Assembly: GCF_039614715.1 (NCBI RefSeq)
Contig: NZ_CP154857.1
Span: 1 to 64,000 of the forward strand
Origin: Microbacterium sp. AZCO
Lineage (GTDB): Bacteria > Actinomycetota > Actinomycetes > Actinomycetales > Microbacteriaceae
Length of the DNA stretch: 64,000 bases
Direction of reading: 5' to 3'
This document shows, one piece after another, positions 18,740-27,587 of this stretch. The notes under the pieces are model-generated. The model saw nothing but the letters and a program-made list of their open reading frames with translations. It ran no database searches and was not told the DNA's origin. Each line of letters begins with the position of its first letter. Within the stretch, counting starts at the first letter, position 1. A program made the translations under genes and the position numbers.

Positions 18740-18821
18740 GGATGCCGCGGGCCGGGGATGCCGCGGGCCGGATGCCGCGGGCCGGATGTCGCGCCGGGAT
18801 GCCGCGGGGCGGATGCCGCGG
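18740..18821. repeat. GGATGCCGCGG array
   Basis: GGATGCCGCGG begins at 18740, 18756, 18770, 18797 and 18811, with a variant at 18784, spaced 13-16 bp and separated by GGCC-type links. The array ends 3 bp before the acyltransferase stop codon. Slipped-strand expansion of the common GGATGCCGCGG word is likely. Confidence 0.7.
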
Positions 18822-18823
18822 GG

Positions 18824-20728
18824 TCAGCGCGGGGCGGGGAGGCTCAGGCGCAGCAGCACCTGAGCCCAGCGGTCGGCGCGGTAGGCGCGCATCGCGCGGT
18901 CGGCCTCGGCCTGCGCGACCGCCTCGGCGACGGCGTCGGCGTAGATGCGGCCTCCCGCATCGCCGGGGTGGATGCGGTCGCCGGCGAGGAGATCCTCGTG
19001 CCCCGCGATCGCCGACGACCAGTCCGCCAGTGCCGAGCCGGGATGCGCGGCGGCGAAGGCGGCGAGGTCGGCGTTCACGCCGGGGATCCAGTCGCGCGGC
19101 GCGAACGCGTTGACGAGCACGAGGTGCCGGTCGGGTCCCGCGATCTCGGCCATGCGGTCGAGCGACCCCCCGTCGACGGGACCGTTGGTGCCCAAGCCGA
19201 TCAGGATGTACGGGCGGAGCTGCCCCGCGTCGGCGAGCGCCTGGAGGATGCCGGGTCCCGCCCACGTCGAGCGCGAGACGGCGGCGTCGATCTGGATGCC
19301 GGGGAACCGTTCGAGCAGGGCGGGAGCCGACGCGAGCATGACCGAGTCGCCGATCGCGGTGATCTCGTTGCCGGTCACGGGCGTGGGAGAGGGGACGGGG
19401 GATGCCTCACCCAGCGCCGGCCCGGCGGTCGAGGCATCCCGAGCGTCCTTCTTCGCACGGTGCAGGGCGTCGATGCCGGCCTGCACGGCCGTCTCGCCCG
19501 ACGTCGTGTCGGGGGCTGCGGCGATCGCCGCCGACGTTCCGCCGAGCATCGCGGCCGCGACGAGCACGACGACGATCGCGCGGAAGCGCGCGACGGGGGT
19601 GCCGGTGAGGCGACGGCCGAGCCCCCGCAGGGGAGCGCGGAAGCCGCGGCGTCGGATCGGCGTTTCGAGGAATCGGTACGACAGCTCGGCGACCGCGAGC
19701 GTGAGGACGAGCGCCGCGACGCCGACGGAGACCGGCGCGTCCGCGATCGTGCCCCTCGTCGCCGCGACGATCAGCACGAGCAGCGGCCAGTGCCACAGGT
19801 AGATGCCGTACGAGCGGGCGCCGATCCACGTGAGCGGCTGCCGGTCGAGCGCGGGGCCGAGCGCGGACCGCGGCCACACCGAGCCGACGATCGCGACGGC
19901 GGAGAGCACGCTCGCCAGAAGGAGCGCGCCGGGGAACGTCGCCACCGTTGCGCCGGACGGCACGAGCGCGAGCGCGACGAGCCCCGCGACGGCGGCGGCG
20001 CCGGCGAGGCCGGTCGCGGTGCGCAGGCGGGGGCGCAGCATCCACTCGGGCGGATTCTCGAGGGGGCGCTGCAGCAGGAACGCGAGGGAGACGCCGAGCA
20101 GGATGCCGAAGGCGTGCGTGTCGGTGCCGAAGTAGGTGCGCGTGACATCCGTGCCGGTCGCGACGAGCAGCGCCATCCAGCCCGCCGAGAGGGCGCCGAG
20201 CCCGAGTGCGGCGGACGCGCGCCAGCGGCTCCGCGGCAGGAGCAGGAAGAGCGGGAAGACGAGGGGCCACAGGACGTAGAACTGCTCCTCGACCGCGAGG
20301 GACCACACATTGCGGAACAGCTCTGGTGCCGCATCCGCGAAGTAGCCGGTGCCGCCCGCGATCGAGACCCAGTTGAACGAGAAGGTCGCGGCTCCGAGCA
20401 CCTGCTCGCCGAGGCGCACGAGGAGGTCGCCGCCGACGATCCACGCCGTCGTCGCGCACACCGTCACGACGAGGGCGAGAGCCGGCAGGAGCCGTCGCGC
20501 GCGTCGGCGCCAGAAAGCGGCGAGGTCGATGCGTCCCGAGGCATCCTGCTCCCGCAGCAGCAGGGCCGTGATGAGGAAGCCGCTGATGACGAAGAAGACG
20601 TCGACGCCGATGAACCCGCCGCGCAGCGCGGAGCCGGGGAACAGGTGGTAGACCACGACGAGGGCCACCGCGATCGCCCGGAGCCCGTCGAGTCCCGCGA
20701 AGCGGGAAGTCACACGGGCAGCGATCAT
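18824..20728 (-). CDS. OatA-like acyltransferase with SGNH domain
   Basis: The N-terminal part (about 1-370) is an acyltransferase-3 domain: FAGLDGLRAIAVALVVVYH with the catalytic histidine, ten or so membrane helices and the VWSLAVEEQFY motif. A helix and linker lead to an extracytoplasmic SGNH domain (GDSVMLASAP nucleophile, GLGTNG, DRIHPGD His/Asp). Such proteins move acyl groups across the membrane onto wall or surface glycans. The ATG at 20728 (634 residues) is preferred because a -10-like TAGACT ends 1 bp before the alternative GTG at 20767. It lies convergent to rplQ and divergent from the cyclase-like gene. Confidence 0.88.
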   Translation of the reverse strand: MIAARVTSRFAGLDGLRAIAVALVVVYHLFPGSALRGGFIGVDVFFVISGFLITALLLREQDASGRIDLAAFWRRRARRLLPALALVVTVCATTAWIVGGDLLVRLGEQVLGAATFSFNWVSIAGGTGYFADAAPELFRNVWSLAVEEQFYVLWPLVFPLFLLLPRSRWRASAALGLGALSAGWMALLVATGTDVTRTYFGTDTHAFGILLGVSLAFLLQRPLENPPEWMLRPRLRTATGLAGAAAVAGLVALALVPSGATVATFPGALLLASVLSAVAIVGSVWPRSALGPALDRQPLTWIGARSYGIYLWHWPLLVLIVAATRGTIADAPVSVGVAALVLTLAVAELSYRFLETPIRRRGFRAPLRGLGRRLTGTPVARFRAIVVVLVAAAMLGGTSAAIAAAPDTTSGETAVQAGIDALHRAKKDARDASTAGPALGEASPVPSPTPVTGNEITAIGDSVMLASAPALLERFPGIQIDAAVSRSTWAGPGILQALADAGQLRPYILIGLGTNGPVDGGSLDRMAEIAGPDRHLVLVNAFAPRDWIPGVNADLAAFAAAHPGSALADWSSAIAGHEDLLAGDRIHPGDAGGRIYADAVAEAVAQAEADRAMRAYRADRWAQVLLRLSLPAPR

Positions 20729-20860
20729 GTTCACGAGGGTGTCGGCGAAGGAAGCGAGCGGAGCCACCAGTCTAAACGACCGCCGCTTCCCGCCCCTCCG
20801 CCGACATCACATCTGCACCACGAGTCACTCTCACCGCTATGCCCGGGCGACGTCGACCGC

Positions 20861-20866
20861 TATCCT
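20861..20866 (+). promoter_or_regulatory. Candidate -10 box of the cyclase-channel operon
   Basis: TATCCT at 20861-20866 lies 75 bp before the GTG of the cyclase-like gene in the 213-bp divergent spacer. No good -35 is seen at the expected distance. Confidence 0.35.
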
Positions 20867-20941
20867 GAGCGCACGTCCTCGGGGGAACGAGGACGATGGG
20901 GTTTTCAGGGTCTGCGATCACGCGTTCCCGGCGGGAGGACT

Positions 20942-23122
20942 GTGGAGTCCGACGACGTCACGCCGGCCGCGGTGTCTTCCGAGTGGGTCGGCGCACCGGG
21001 GCCTCGTCGGCGTGCCGGCCTGTCGATCTACTCGATTCTGCTCATCATGCTGCTGTCGGTCAGCGTGCTGTCGAGCATCGTCGTGGGCGTCATCGGCTAC
21101 GTCAACGGCACGCAGGCGCTGCGCGGCATCGCGACCGAGAAGCTCGTCGAGATCCGCGAGAACCGCGCCCGCGAGGTGCGGCAGCTCTTCGACACGATCG
21201 AGAACGCGGTCGCGCTCTCGGCGCAGAACGACACGAGCAAGCAGGCCATCGTGGCCTTCACGGACGGCTTCCGCGCGCTGCAGACGGCCCAGCTGCCCGC
21301 CGATGCGACGCAGGCGGTCGACTCGTACTACGACGACAGGTTCGCACCCGTGCTGTCCGACGCGACCGGCGTCGCGGTGGACGGGGGTGCGTTCGTGCCG
21401 AAGGATCCCGCCGCCGAGTACCTGCAGTATCACTACGTCATTCCGCACGGCTCGTGGGAGGACGCCATCACGGTCGACGACGCGGGCGACGGAAGCGCAT
21501 GGTCGGCAGCCCACGCCAAGTACCACGCCTACTACCGCGCGATGACCGAGCTGCAGAAGTTCGAAGACGTCCTGATGATCGACACGCAGGGCGATGTCGT
21601 GTACACGGCCTTCAAGGGCGTCGACCTCGGCACCAATCTGGTGACCGGTCCCTATCGGCTCTCGAATCTCGCCGACGCCTACCGCGAGGCGATGGCCCGC
21701 AACATCGTCGGCGACGTCGTGCTGTCCGATTTCGCCACCTACAGTCCCAGTGTCGGCGTGCCCGCCGGCTGGGCGGTGACTCCCATCGCGGTCGGCGACG
21801 AGGTAGTCGGCGCGCTGGCGATCGAGCTGCCCATCGACCGCATCAACGACGTCATGACGGTCGGCGGCGGATGGACCGACAACGGGCTCGGCGCGACGGG
21901 GGAGACGTACCTCGTCGGCCGCGACGGGCTCATGCGCTCGGTCTCGCGCGAGCTGGAATCCGCCCCCGAGAAGTATCAGGCGGCCGCGGTGGCGGCGGGG
22001 CTCTCGCCCGCCGCGGCGGCGCTGAGCGTGCGCAACGGCGACACCCTCCTGCAGCAGGAGATCGTCGGCGAGGCGATCTCGCGAGCGCAGTCGGGACAGA
22101 GCGGATCGATCGTCGAGCGCGACTACCTGGGGCGCGACAGCATCACCGCCTATGGTCCCGCCGACGTCGGGACGCTCGGCTGGACCGTCATCGCGCAGGA
22201 GACCGTGGCGGAGGCGATGGCGCCGGTCGAGGACTTCACCCGCAACCTGCTCCTCTCGACGGCGGGCATGATCATCTTCGTCTGCCTGCTCTCCCTCGTG
22301 CTCGCCCAGATCTTCGTGCGCCCGCTGCGCCGGCTCAAGCTCGCCGCGCAGCGCATCGCGGCCGGTGAGGAAGGCGTGCAGGTCGACGCCGGATCGAGCG
22401 ACGAGCTCGCCGATGTGGCCACGGCGTTCAACGACATGAGCCGCAGCCTGCAGATCAAGTCCAACCTCATCGAGGAGCAGGAGAAGGCCAACGAGGCGCT
22501 CATCCTCTCGTTCATGCCCGAGGGCATCGCCGACCGCTACCGCCACGGCGACGAGGCCATCACGCAGGACAACGACGACGTCACGGTGATCTTCGCCGAC
22601 ATCGTCGGGTTCGAGGAGTTCGCGCTGAGCCTCTCGTCGGAGGAGGCGGTCACGCGGCTCAACGACCTCATCCGCGTGTTCGACGAGGCCGCCGAGCGAT
22701 TCGGCGTCGAGCGGGTGCGCACGACGCGGCAGTCGTACGTCGCGAGCGTCGGACTCGGCACCCCCCGGGTCGACAACGCCCGCCGGGCCGTCGACTTCGC
22801 GATCGAGCTCAACACCATTCTCGAGCGCTACTCGGCGCAGCAGGGCGTCGAGCTGGGCCTGCGGGCGGGCCTCGACTCCGGTCAGGTCACGAGCGGGCTC
22901 ATCGGCCGCGCGCGCATCGTCTACGACATGTGGGGGGATGCCGTGAACCTCGCGTACCGCGTGCAGGGCGACTACGACGAGCCCGGCATCTACATCACGC
23001 AGCGCGTCGCGGACCGCATCCCCGACACCGTCACGGTGCAGCCGGCGGGCGAGGTGACGACGAAGTCGGGGTCGCAGCGGGTGTGGCGCGTCGAGACGGG
23101 CGTGCCCGCGACGGAGGCGTGA
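20942..23122 (+). CDS. Membrane receptor with class III cyclase-like domain, altered active site
   Basis: The protein has 726 residues. A membrane helix (28-53), a large extracytoplasmic dCache-like sensor (54-435) and a second helix (437-460) lead to a HAMP domain (460-512) and a class III nucleotidyl cyclase domain (545-715). The first metal Asp (Asp553, FADIVGF) and the D672-x-WG...N679...R683 block are present. At the second metal site the usual K-T-x-G-D is replaced by R593-T-T-R-Q597, so the substrate Lys and metal Asp are missing. GTG 20942 is chosen because GGGAGG precedes it. The downstream channel gene begins 3 bp after the stop. Whether it makes any cyclic nucleotide is uncertain. 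Confidence 0.88.
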   Translation: MESDDVTPAAVSSEWVGAPGPRRRAGLSIYSILLIMLLSVSVLSSIVVGVIGYVNGTQALRGIATEKLVEIRENRAREVRQLFDTIENAVALSAQNDTSKQAIVAFTDGFRALQTAQLPADATQAVDSYYDDRFAPVLSDATGVAVDGGAFVPKDPAAEYLQYHYVIPHGSWEDAITVDDAGDGSAWSAAHAKYHAYYRAMTELQKFEDVLMIDTQGDVVYTAFKGVDLGTNLVTGPYRLSNLADAYREAMARNIVGDVVLSDFATYSPSVGVPAGWAVTPIAVGDEVVGALAIELPIDRINDVMTVGGGWTDNGLGATGETYLVGRDGLMRSVSRELESAPEKYQAAAVAAGLSPAAAALSVRNGDTLLQQEIVGEAISRAQSGQSGSIVERDYLGRDSITAYGPADVGTLGWTVIAQETVAEAMAPVEDFTRNLLLSTAGMIIFVCLLSLVLAQIFVRPLRRLKLAAQRIAAGEEGVQVDAGSSDELADVATAFNDMSRSLQIKSNLIEEQEKANEALILSFMPEGIADRYRHGDEAITQDNDDVTVIFADIVGFEEFALSLSSEEAVTRLNDLIRVFDEAAERFGVERVRTTRQSYVASVGLGTPRVDNARRAVDFAIELNTILERYSAQQGVELGLRAGLDSGQVTSGLIGRARIVYDMWGDAVNLAYRVQGDYDEPGIYITQRVADRIPDTVTVQPAGEVTTKSGSQRVWRVETGVPATEA

Positions 23123-23125
23123 CCC

Positions 23126-24556
23126 GTGACCGACATCACCTCGCAGCCGTGGTTCTGGCCGGCCGTCATCGTCTCGATCGGCCTGCCGCTCGTTCTCATC
23201 GGCCTGACCGAGCTCGCCAACTCGCTCACCCGGCGGGGGAGCCGCGCGGCGCCGATCGTCGTGATGGTGCGCAACTACCTCGTGCCCGTCGCCGGGGTGC
23301 TCGTGCTGATCAGCCAGCCGGGGGCGTGGGAGGGCTCGGGCACGTGGCCGCGGGTCATCTGGACGATCTTCGGCCTGCTCGTGATCGTCGTGACGATCAA
23401 CGCGATCAACCACCTCGTGTTCCACCGGGCCGAGAAGGGCTCGTGGCGCGACCGGTTCCCGACGATCTTCAGCGACCTCATCCGCTTCGTGCTGATCATC
23501 GTCGGCATCGCCCTGGTCTTCTACTGGGTCTGGGACGCCGACGTCGCCGGTGTCTTCGCCGCCCTCGGCATCACGTCGATCGTCGTCGGTCTCGCTCTGC
23601 AGAACGCGGTCGGGTCGATCGTGTCGGGCCTGTTCCTCATCTTCGAGGCGCCGTTCCAGATCGGCGACTGGATCCAGATGGGGAGCACGCGCGGGCAGAT
23701 CATCGAGGTCAACTGGCGCGCCGTCCACCTCGACACGGGCAACGGCATCGTCGTCATGCCGACATCGGAGCTCGCCGAGGGATCGTTCGTCAACCTCACG
23801 CGCGCGGCCGATCCGTATGCGGCGCAGCACGAGGTGTCGTTCTCGACAGACGACCCGCCGCTGCGGGTGCGCGCGATGCTCATCGAGGTGGCGCGGGACA
23901 TACCGCTCACCTCGCCCGACCGGGAACCCGCGGTGTCGACGATCGGCGGCGCGACGTACCGGGTGTCGATTCCGCTGCAGTCGCCCGGCGATGAGGGCGC
24001 GGTGCTCGACGCGTTCACGACCCGCCTCTGGTACGCGGCCCGCCGGGCCGACCTGCATCTCGACGGCGACATGACCGACGACTGGAACTCTCCCGAGCGG
24101 CTGCTGGGCGCCCTGCGGCAGATCGCGCCGGCGCTGAGTCTGCGGCCCGGCGATGCCGAGACGCTCGCGGTCTCGGCGCGGCTCGAGCGCTTCGCCGCCG
24201 GCGAGGTGCTGCTGCGTCCCGGTGCCGTTCCGACATCGACCCGCTTCATCCTCTCGGGCCGGGTCATGCTCGGCGTGCCGACCGACGTCGGCTTCGTGCA
24301 GATCACCGAGCTGAGCCGCGACGACGCCGTCGGGCTCACGGCGCTCACCCGTACGCGGACGATCTCGCGCGCGACGGCGCTCACCGAGGTGGAGGTCGTC
24401 AGCATCCCGGTCGACGTGCTCGACGACATCGTGCGGACGCATCCCTCCCTCGCCCGTGAGGTCGTGCGCGAGAACGAGAACCGCACGCGCCTCGCGCGGT
24501 CGGCGCTCGCCGCGGTCGGCGAGACGCTCGACCCGACGCGACGCGCGATGGGCTGA
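23126..24556 (+). CDS. MscS-family channel with C-terminal cyclic-nucleotide-binding-like domain
   Basis: The protein has 476 residues. Four or five membrane helices end in the MscS pore and beta domain (about 140-300; GITSIVVGLALQNAVGSIVS, FQIGDWIQMG and VVMPTSEL). Residues about 335-435 fold like a CNMP-binding domain. The phosphate-binding cassette reads VGLTAL then R411-TISRATAL, so the conserved Glu of G-E-x-A-L is Leu404. Related bCNG channels are gated by cyclic nucleotides or lack strong mechanosensitivity. The GTG start lies 3 bp after the cyclase-like gene, so the two are an operon and probable partners. The stop lies in the first unit of a tandem repeat. Confidence 0.9.
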   Translation: MTDITSQPWFWPAVIVSIGLPLVLIGLTELANSLTRRGSRAAPIVVMVRNYLVPVAGVLVLISQPGAWEGSGTWPRVIWTIFGLLVIVVTINAINHLVFHRAEKGSWRDRFPTIFSDLIRFVLIIVGIALVFYWVWDADVAGVFAALGITSIVVGLALQNAVGSIVSGLFLIFEAPFQIGDWIQMGSTRGQIIEVNWRAVHLDTGNGIVVMPTSELAEGSFVNLTRAADPYAAQHEVSFSTDDPPLRVRAMLIEVARDIPLTSPDREPAVSTIGGATYRVSIPLQSPGDEGAVLDAFTTRLWYAARRADLHLDGDMTDDWNSPERLLGALRQIAPALSLRPGDAETLAVSARLERFAAGEVLLRPGAVPTSTRFILSGRVMLGVPTDVGFVQITELSRDDAVGLTALTRTRTISRATALTEVEVVSIPVDVLDDIVRTHPSLAREVVRENENRTRLARSALAAVGETLDPTRRAMG

Positions 24557-24609
24557 GCCCGACGCGACGCGCGATGGGCTGAGCCCGGCGGGACGAGCGA
24601 TGGGCTGAG
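24532..24609. repeat. Three tandem 26-bp units across the channel stop codon
   Basis: Units at 24532-24557, 24558-24583 and 24584-24609 all end in GATGGGCTGAG; units 1 and 2 are identical and unit 3 has a few changes. A partial fourth unit follows to about 24620. Unit 1 encodes the C-terminus and TGA of the channel gene. Confidence 0.9.
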
Positions 24610-24661
24610 CCCGGCGCGAAGCCGGGGCCAACCGACCACCGGACGCCGGAACGAAGCGCAA

Positions 24662-24667
24662 TAGGCT
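24662..24667 (+). promoter_or_regulatory. -10 box for a probably leaderless truA
   Basis: TAGGCT ends 6 nt before the truA GTG, so a start at the usual distance would fall on or next to the initiation codon. No ribosome binding site is seen. Confidence 0.5.
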
Positions 24668-24673
24668 GAATCG

Positions 24674-25522
24674 GTGCGCATCCGGCTCGACATCGCCTAC
24701 GACGGCACGAACTTCCGCGGGTGGGCGCTACAGCCCGGCCTCCGGTCCGTGCAGGGCACCCTCGAGGACGCCCTCGCCCGCGTGCTCGCCGGCGCGCCGC
24801 GTCTCGTGGTCGCCGGCCGCACCGACGCCGGAGTGCACGCGACGGGACAGGTGGCGCATCTCGATCTCGACGACGCGCAGGTGGACCGCCTCACGGCGCG
24901 GCCCACGCGCGGGGACGCGCAGGCGGATCCCGCCGATCGTCTCGCGCCCCGGCTCCGCGGGGTGCTGGGCGGCTACTCCGACGTGACCGTGCACCGCACC
25001 GCGCTCGCGCCCGACGGATTCGACGCGCGCTTCTCGGCCGTGTGGCGCCGATACGAGTACCGCATCGCCGACCGTGTCGCCGGCTACGACCCGATGGAGC
25101 GGCATCGCACGACGGCCGTTCGCGCGGACCTCGATGTCGAGGCGATGGATGCCGCGGCCCGGAGCCTCATCGGGCTCCATGACTTCGCCGCCTACTGCAA
25201 GCCGCGCGAGGAGGCCACGACGATCCGGACGCTCCTGGAATTCGACTGGCATCGGGCGGGCGACGGCGTGCTCGTCGCGAACGTCCGGGCCGACGCGTTC
25301 TGCCACTCGATGGTGCGCGCACTCGTCGGGGCATGCGTCGCCGTGGGGGAGGGTCGTCTCGACGTCGACGACGTCGCGGCCATCCGGGACGCCGGCGACC
25401 GCGTGCCCGAGGTGAAGGTGCTCGCGGCGCGGGGACTGACCCTGACAGCGGTGGGCTATCCCGACGACGAGCTGCTCGCCGCGCGGGCCGAGCAGACGAG
25501 GGCTCGACGAGACCGGGAGTGA
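24674..25522 (+). CDS. truA: tRNA pseudouridine(38-40) synthase
   Basis: The enzyme isomerises uridines 38-40 of the anticodon arm. The catalytic Asp51 lies in AGRTDAGVHATGQV, and RRYEYRI and the C-terminal VRALVG segment are typical. The protein has 282 residues from GTG 24674. A Gly/Ala/Asp-containing insertion around 70-95 makes it a little longer than E. coli TruA. In many actinobacteria truA follows rplQ directly; here the acyltransferase and cyclase-channel genes intervene. Confidence 0.95.
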   Translation: MRIRLDIAYDGTNFRGWALQPGLRSVQGTLEDALARVLAGAPRLVVAGRTDAGVHATGQVAHLDLDDAQVDRLTARPTRGDAQADPADRLAPRLRGVLGGYSDVTVHRTALAPDGFDARFSAVWRRYEYRIADRVAGYDPMERHRTTAVRADLDVEAMDAAARSLIGLHDFAAYCKPREEATTIRTLLEFDWHRAGDGVLVANVRADAFCHSMVRALVGACVAVGEGRLDVDDVAAIRDAGDRVPEVKVLAARGLTLTAVGYPDDELLAARAEQTRARRDRE

Positions 25523-25617
25523 GGGTGCCGGGGCCCCTGGGCGTTCCCTAGGACGCATCCATGCCGCCGCGCAAGAGTCACCCGAACGCCACCTTCTCGT
25601 CCTACCCTGTAGTCAGC

Positions 25618-26403
25618 ATGATGAAGGTCATCTCGTACAACCTGCGCAAGCATCGCGCCGCTGGGGAGCTCGCGGAGCTCGTCGAGCGGCACGCCGCCGA
25701 CGTCCTGTGCCTGCAGGAAGCCGACACCACCGACATCCCGTCGACCATCGGCGACCTCCGTCTCGCCGACTCGACGCAGCGCAACCGCCTCGGGCTCGCC
25801 GTGTACTACCGCGAGAACACGTACCGCGCGCTCGAGGTGCGGTCGATGGCTCTCAAGAAGTCGCTGCACGACCGCGTGCTGAAGCCGGCGGAGGAGCGGA
25901 TGCTGGGCGTCCGCCTGCACGACATCGACGCGAACCGCTCCCTCATCGTGGCGTCGTTCCACGCGGCGCCCCTCACGGCGCTCAACTCTCTGCGCCGCCA
26001 CCAGATCAAGACCGCGCTGACGGAGCTCTCCGAGCTCGGCGCGGGGCTGCCGATCCTCATGGTGGGCGACTACAACTACCCCGTGTTCAAGGAGAACCTG
26101 GGGCAGAAGGTGCGTGAGCAGGGCTACGAGCTGACGCTGAGCGACTCGCGCACGTACACGCGGTACCGCTTCTTCCGGGGGCACTACGACTTCGCGACCT
26201 CGGTGGGCTTCTCGATCGACCGGGTCAAGACGCTCCCGCAGGGTCTCAGCGACCATCTGCCGATCCTCGTGACGGCCACCCCGACGCCCCTCGCCGCTCA
26301 GGCCGACGGCGCGTCGGGCGAGGCCGACGGCGCGTCGGGCGAGGGCGGCGAGGCGGCGAGCGAGGGCGGCGCGCTGTCGGGCGACGCGCTCGGCGTCGCC
26401 TGA
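25618..26403 (+). CDS. Endonuclease/exonuclease/phosphatase family protein
   Basis: The protein has 261 residues with all EEP fold signatures: ISYNLRKH (Asn8), LCLQEAD (Glu34), VGDYNYPVF and LSDHLPI. Such enzymes hydrolyse phosphodiester or phosphomonoester bonds; the substrate cannot be read from sequence. There is no secretion signal. The C-terminal 35 residues repeat ADGASGE and are Gly/Ala/Glu rich. The ATG at 25618 or the adjacent 25621 may be the start. A TACCCT -10-like hexamer at 25603-25608 and the absence of a ribosome binding site suggest a very short leader. Confidence 0.88.
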   Translation: MMKVISYNLRKHRAAGELAELVERHAADVLCLQEADTTDIPSTIGDLRLADSTQRNRLGLAVYYRENTYRALEVRSMALKKSLHDRVLKPAEERMLGVRLHDIDANRSLIVASFHAAPLTALNSLRRHQIKTALTELSELGAGLPILMVGDYNYPVFKENLGQKVREQGYELTLSDSRTYTRYRFFRGHYDFATSVGFSIDRVKTLPQGLSDHLPILVTATPTPLAAQADGASGEADGASGEGGEAASEGGALSGDALGVA

Positions 26404-26412
26404 CCTGTCTCG

Positions 26413-27570
26413 TCAGGAGGTCGCGGGCACGGCTCCGCCGTCGTCCGGGTCTTCCGAGCGCGCGGGGGCGTCGCCGCCCTGGTTCTCGGTCTCCCCGGCG
26501 CGGTTGGACCTGCGGCGCAGGCGTCCGAAGGGCCGTTCGACGAAGACGAGCATCGCCCACGACAGCAGCACCGTGACGGCGATGCCCACGACGGCCGCCT
26601 GCAGCTGCGGGATCGGCAGATACTCCTGCGCGATGATGAGCGCGGGGCGGTGGATGAGGTAGATCGAGTACGAGATGATCCCGACCCAGGCCACGGCCCT
26701 GAGGTTCAGGATTCTCCCGATGACCGATCGCGGCGCGAGGATCAGTGGGATGAACACGGCCGCGAGGGCGATGCTCTGGATCGTGTACCCGACGGTCATC
26801 CCGAAGGAGTTGTCCGTGCGGCTCACGAGGTACACCACGAGGGCGCCCGCCAGCAGCACGGGCGTGAGCAGCCACGGCCGGCGTGGCGTGCGCACCTCGC
26901 CGTAGGCGGGGTTCGCGACGATCGCGAGCACGGAGCCCCACAGGATGGCGTCGGCACGTGTGTCGGTCGCGAGGTAGATGCGGTCGACGCTCGCCCCCTG
27001 AGTGAACAGGTAGGTGCGCCACACCATGATCGCGAGGCACAGCGCGATGAGGATCGCACCCTGCCCCCACCTCGTGCGGACCCAGCGCCGGAGCGCGATG
27101 TAGAGCAGCGGGAAGACGAGGTAGAAGTGCTCCTCCACCGCGAGCGACCACAGCGCGTTCATCCCGCCGGGGAGGCCGTCCCTCCCCGCGTAGATGATGT
27201 AGTAGTTCGCCCAGAAACCGAACGAGGCGAAGATCCCCCACCCCGTCATCGCGTTCGCGATGACCTGCGTCAGCGAGAGGACGACGGCCACCGCGAGCAC
27301 GATGTACAGGGGAGGGAAGATCCGGAAGACACGGCGGAGGTAGAAGTCACGGATCGAGACGCGCTCGAACCGGTCGTACTCCCTTCGCAGCAGCGTCGTG
27401 ATCAGGTATCCGCTGAGGAAGAAGAAGATCGTGACGCCCGTGGACTCCCGGATGAGTCGGTAGGGCAGCTCGGCGTGCCCCCAGACGACCAGAAGGATCG
27501 CCAGGGCCCGCAAGCCGTTGAGCGACGGGATCTCGAACTTTCCCGCTGTGACGGCTCCCGCGTGCGGCAT
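26413..27570 (-). CDS. Acyltransferase-3 family membrane protein
   Basis: The protein has 385 residues and about ten membrane helices. It has the acyltransferase-3 N-terminus (IPSLNGLRALAILLVVWGHA, catalytic His) and SLAVEEHFYLVFP. There is no SGNH domain, and a hydrophilic tail of about 45 residues ends the protein. It probably adds acetyl or other acyl groups to the surface polysaccharide. GGAG lies 8 bp before ATG 27570, which is 17 bp after the ugd stop, so the two are cotranscribed; an upstream in-frame start would overlap ugd. Confidence 0.9.
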   Translation of the reverse strand: MPHAGAVTAGKFEIPSLNGLRALAILLVVWGHAELPYRLIRESTGVTIFFFLSGYLITTLLRREYDRFERVSIRDFYLRRVFRIFPPLYIVLAVAVVLSLTQVIANAMTGWGIFASFGFWANYYIIYAGRDGLPGGMNALWSLAVEEHFYLVFPLLYIALRRWVRTRWGQGAILIALCLAIMVWRTYLFTQGASVDRIYLATDTRADAILWGSVLAIVANPAYGEVRTPRRPWLLTPVLLAGALVVYLVSRTDNSFGMTVGYTIQSIALAAVFIPLILAPRSVIGRILNLRAVAWVGIISYSIYLIHRPALIIAQEYLPIPQLQAAVVGIAVTVLLSWAMLVFVERPFGRLRRRSNRAGETENQGGDAPARSEDPDDGGAVPATS

Positions 27571-27587
27571 CTCGGATGCTCCTGCGG

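Larger units (their letters stand above)
18443..18823. other. Repeat-rich gap between rplQ and the acyltransferase gene
   Basis: No gene is supported in these 381 bases. The stretch contains the near-identical pair at 18601 and 18661 and the GGATGCCGCGG array starting at 18740, which runs up to the stop codon of the minus-strand acyltransferase. A long plus-strand reading frame starting at 18758 is an antisense shadow. Confidence 0.6.

Noticed and set aside
18758..20941. Long plus-strand frame running directly into the cyclase-like gene
   Set aside because: It is antisense to the acyltransferase gene, its predicted residues are Arg/Gly/Glu-rich without domains, and the cyclase-like protein has its own GTG with GGGAGG at 20942.
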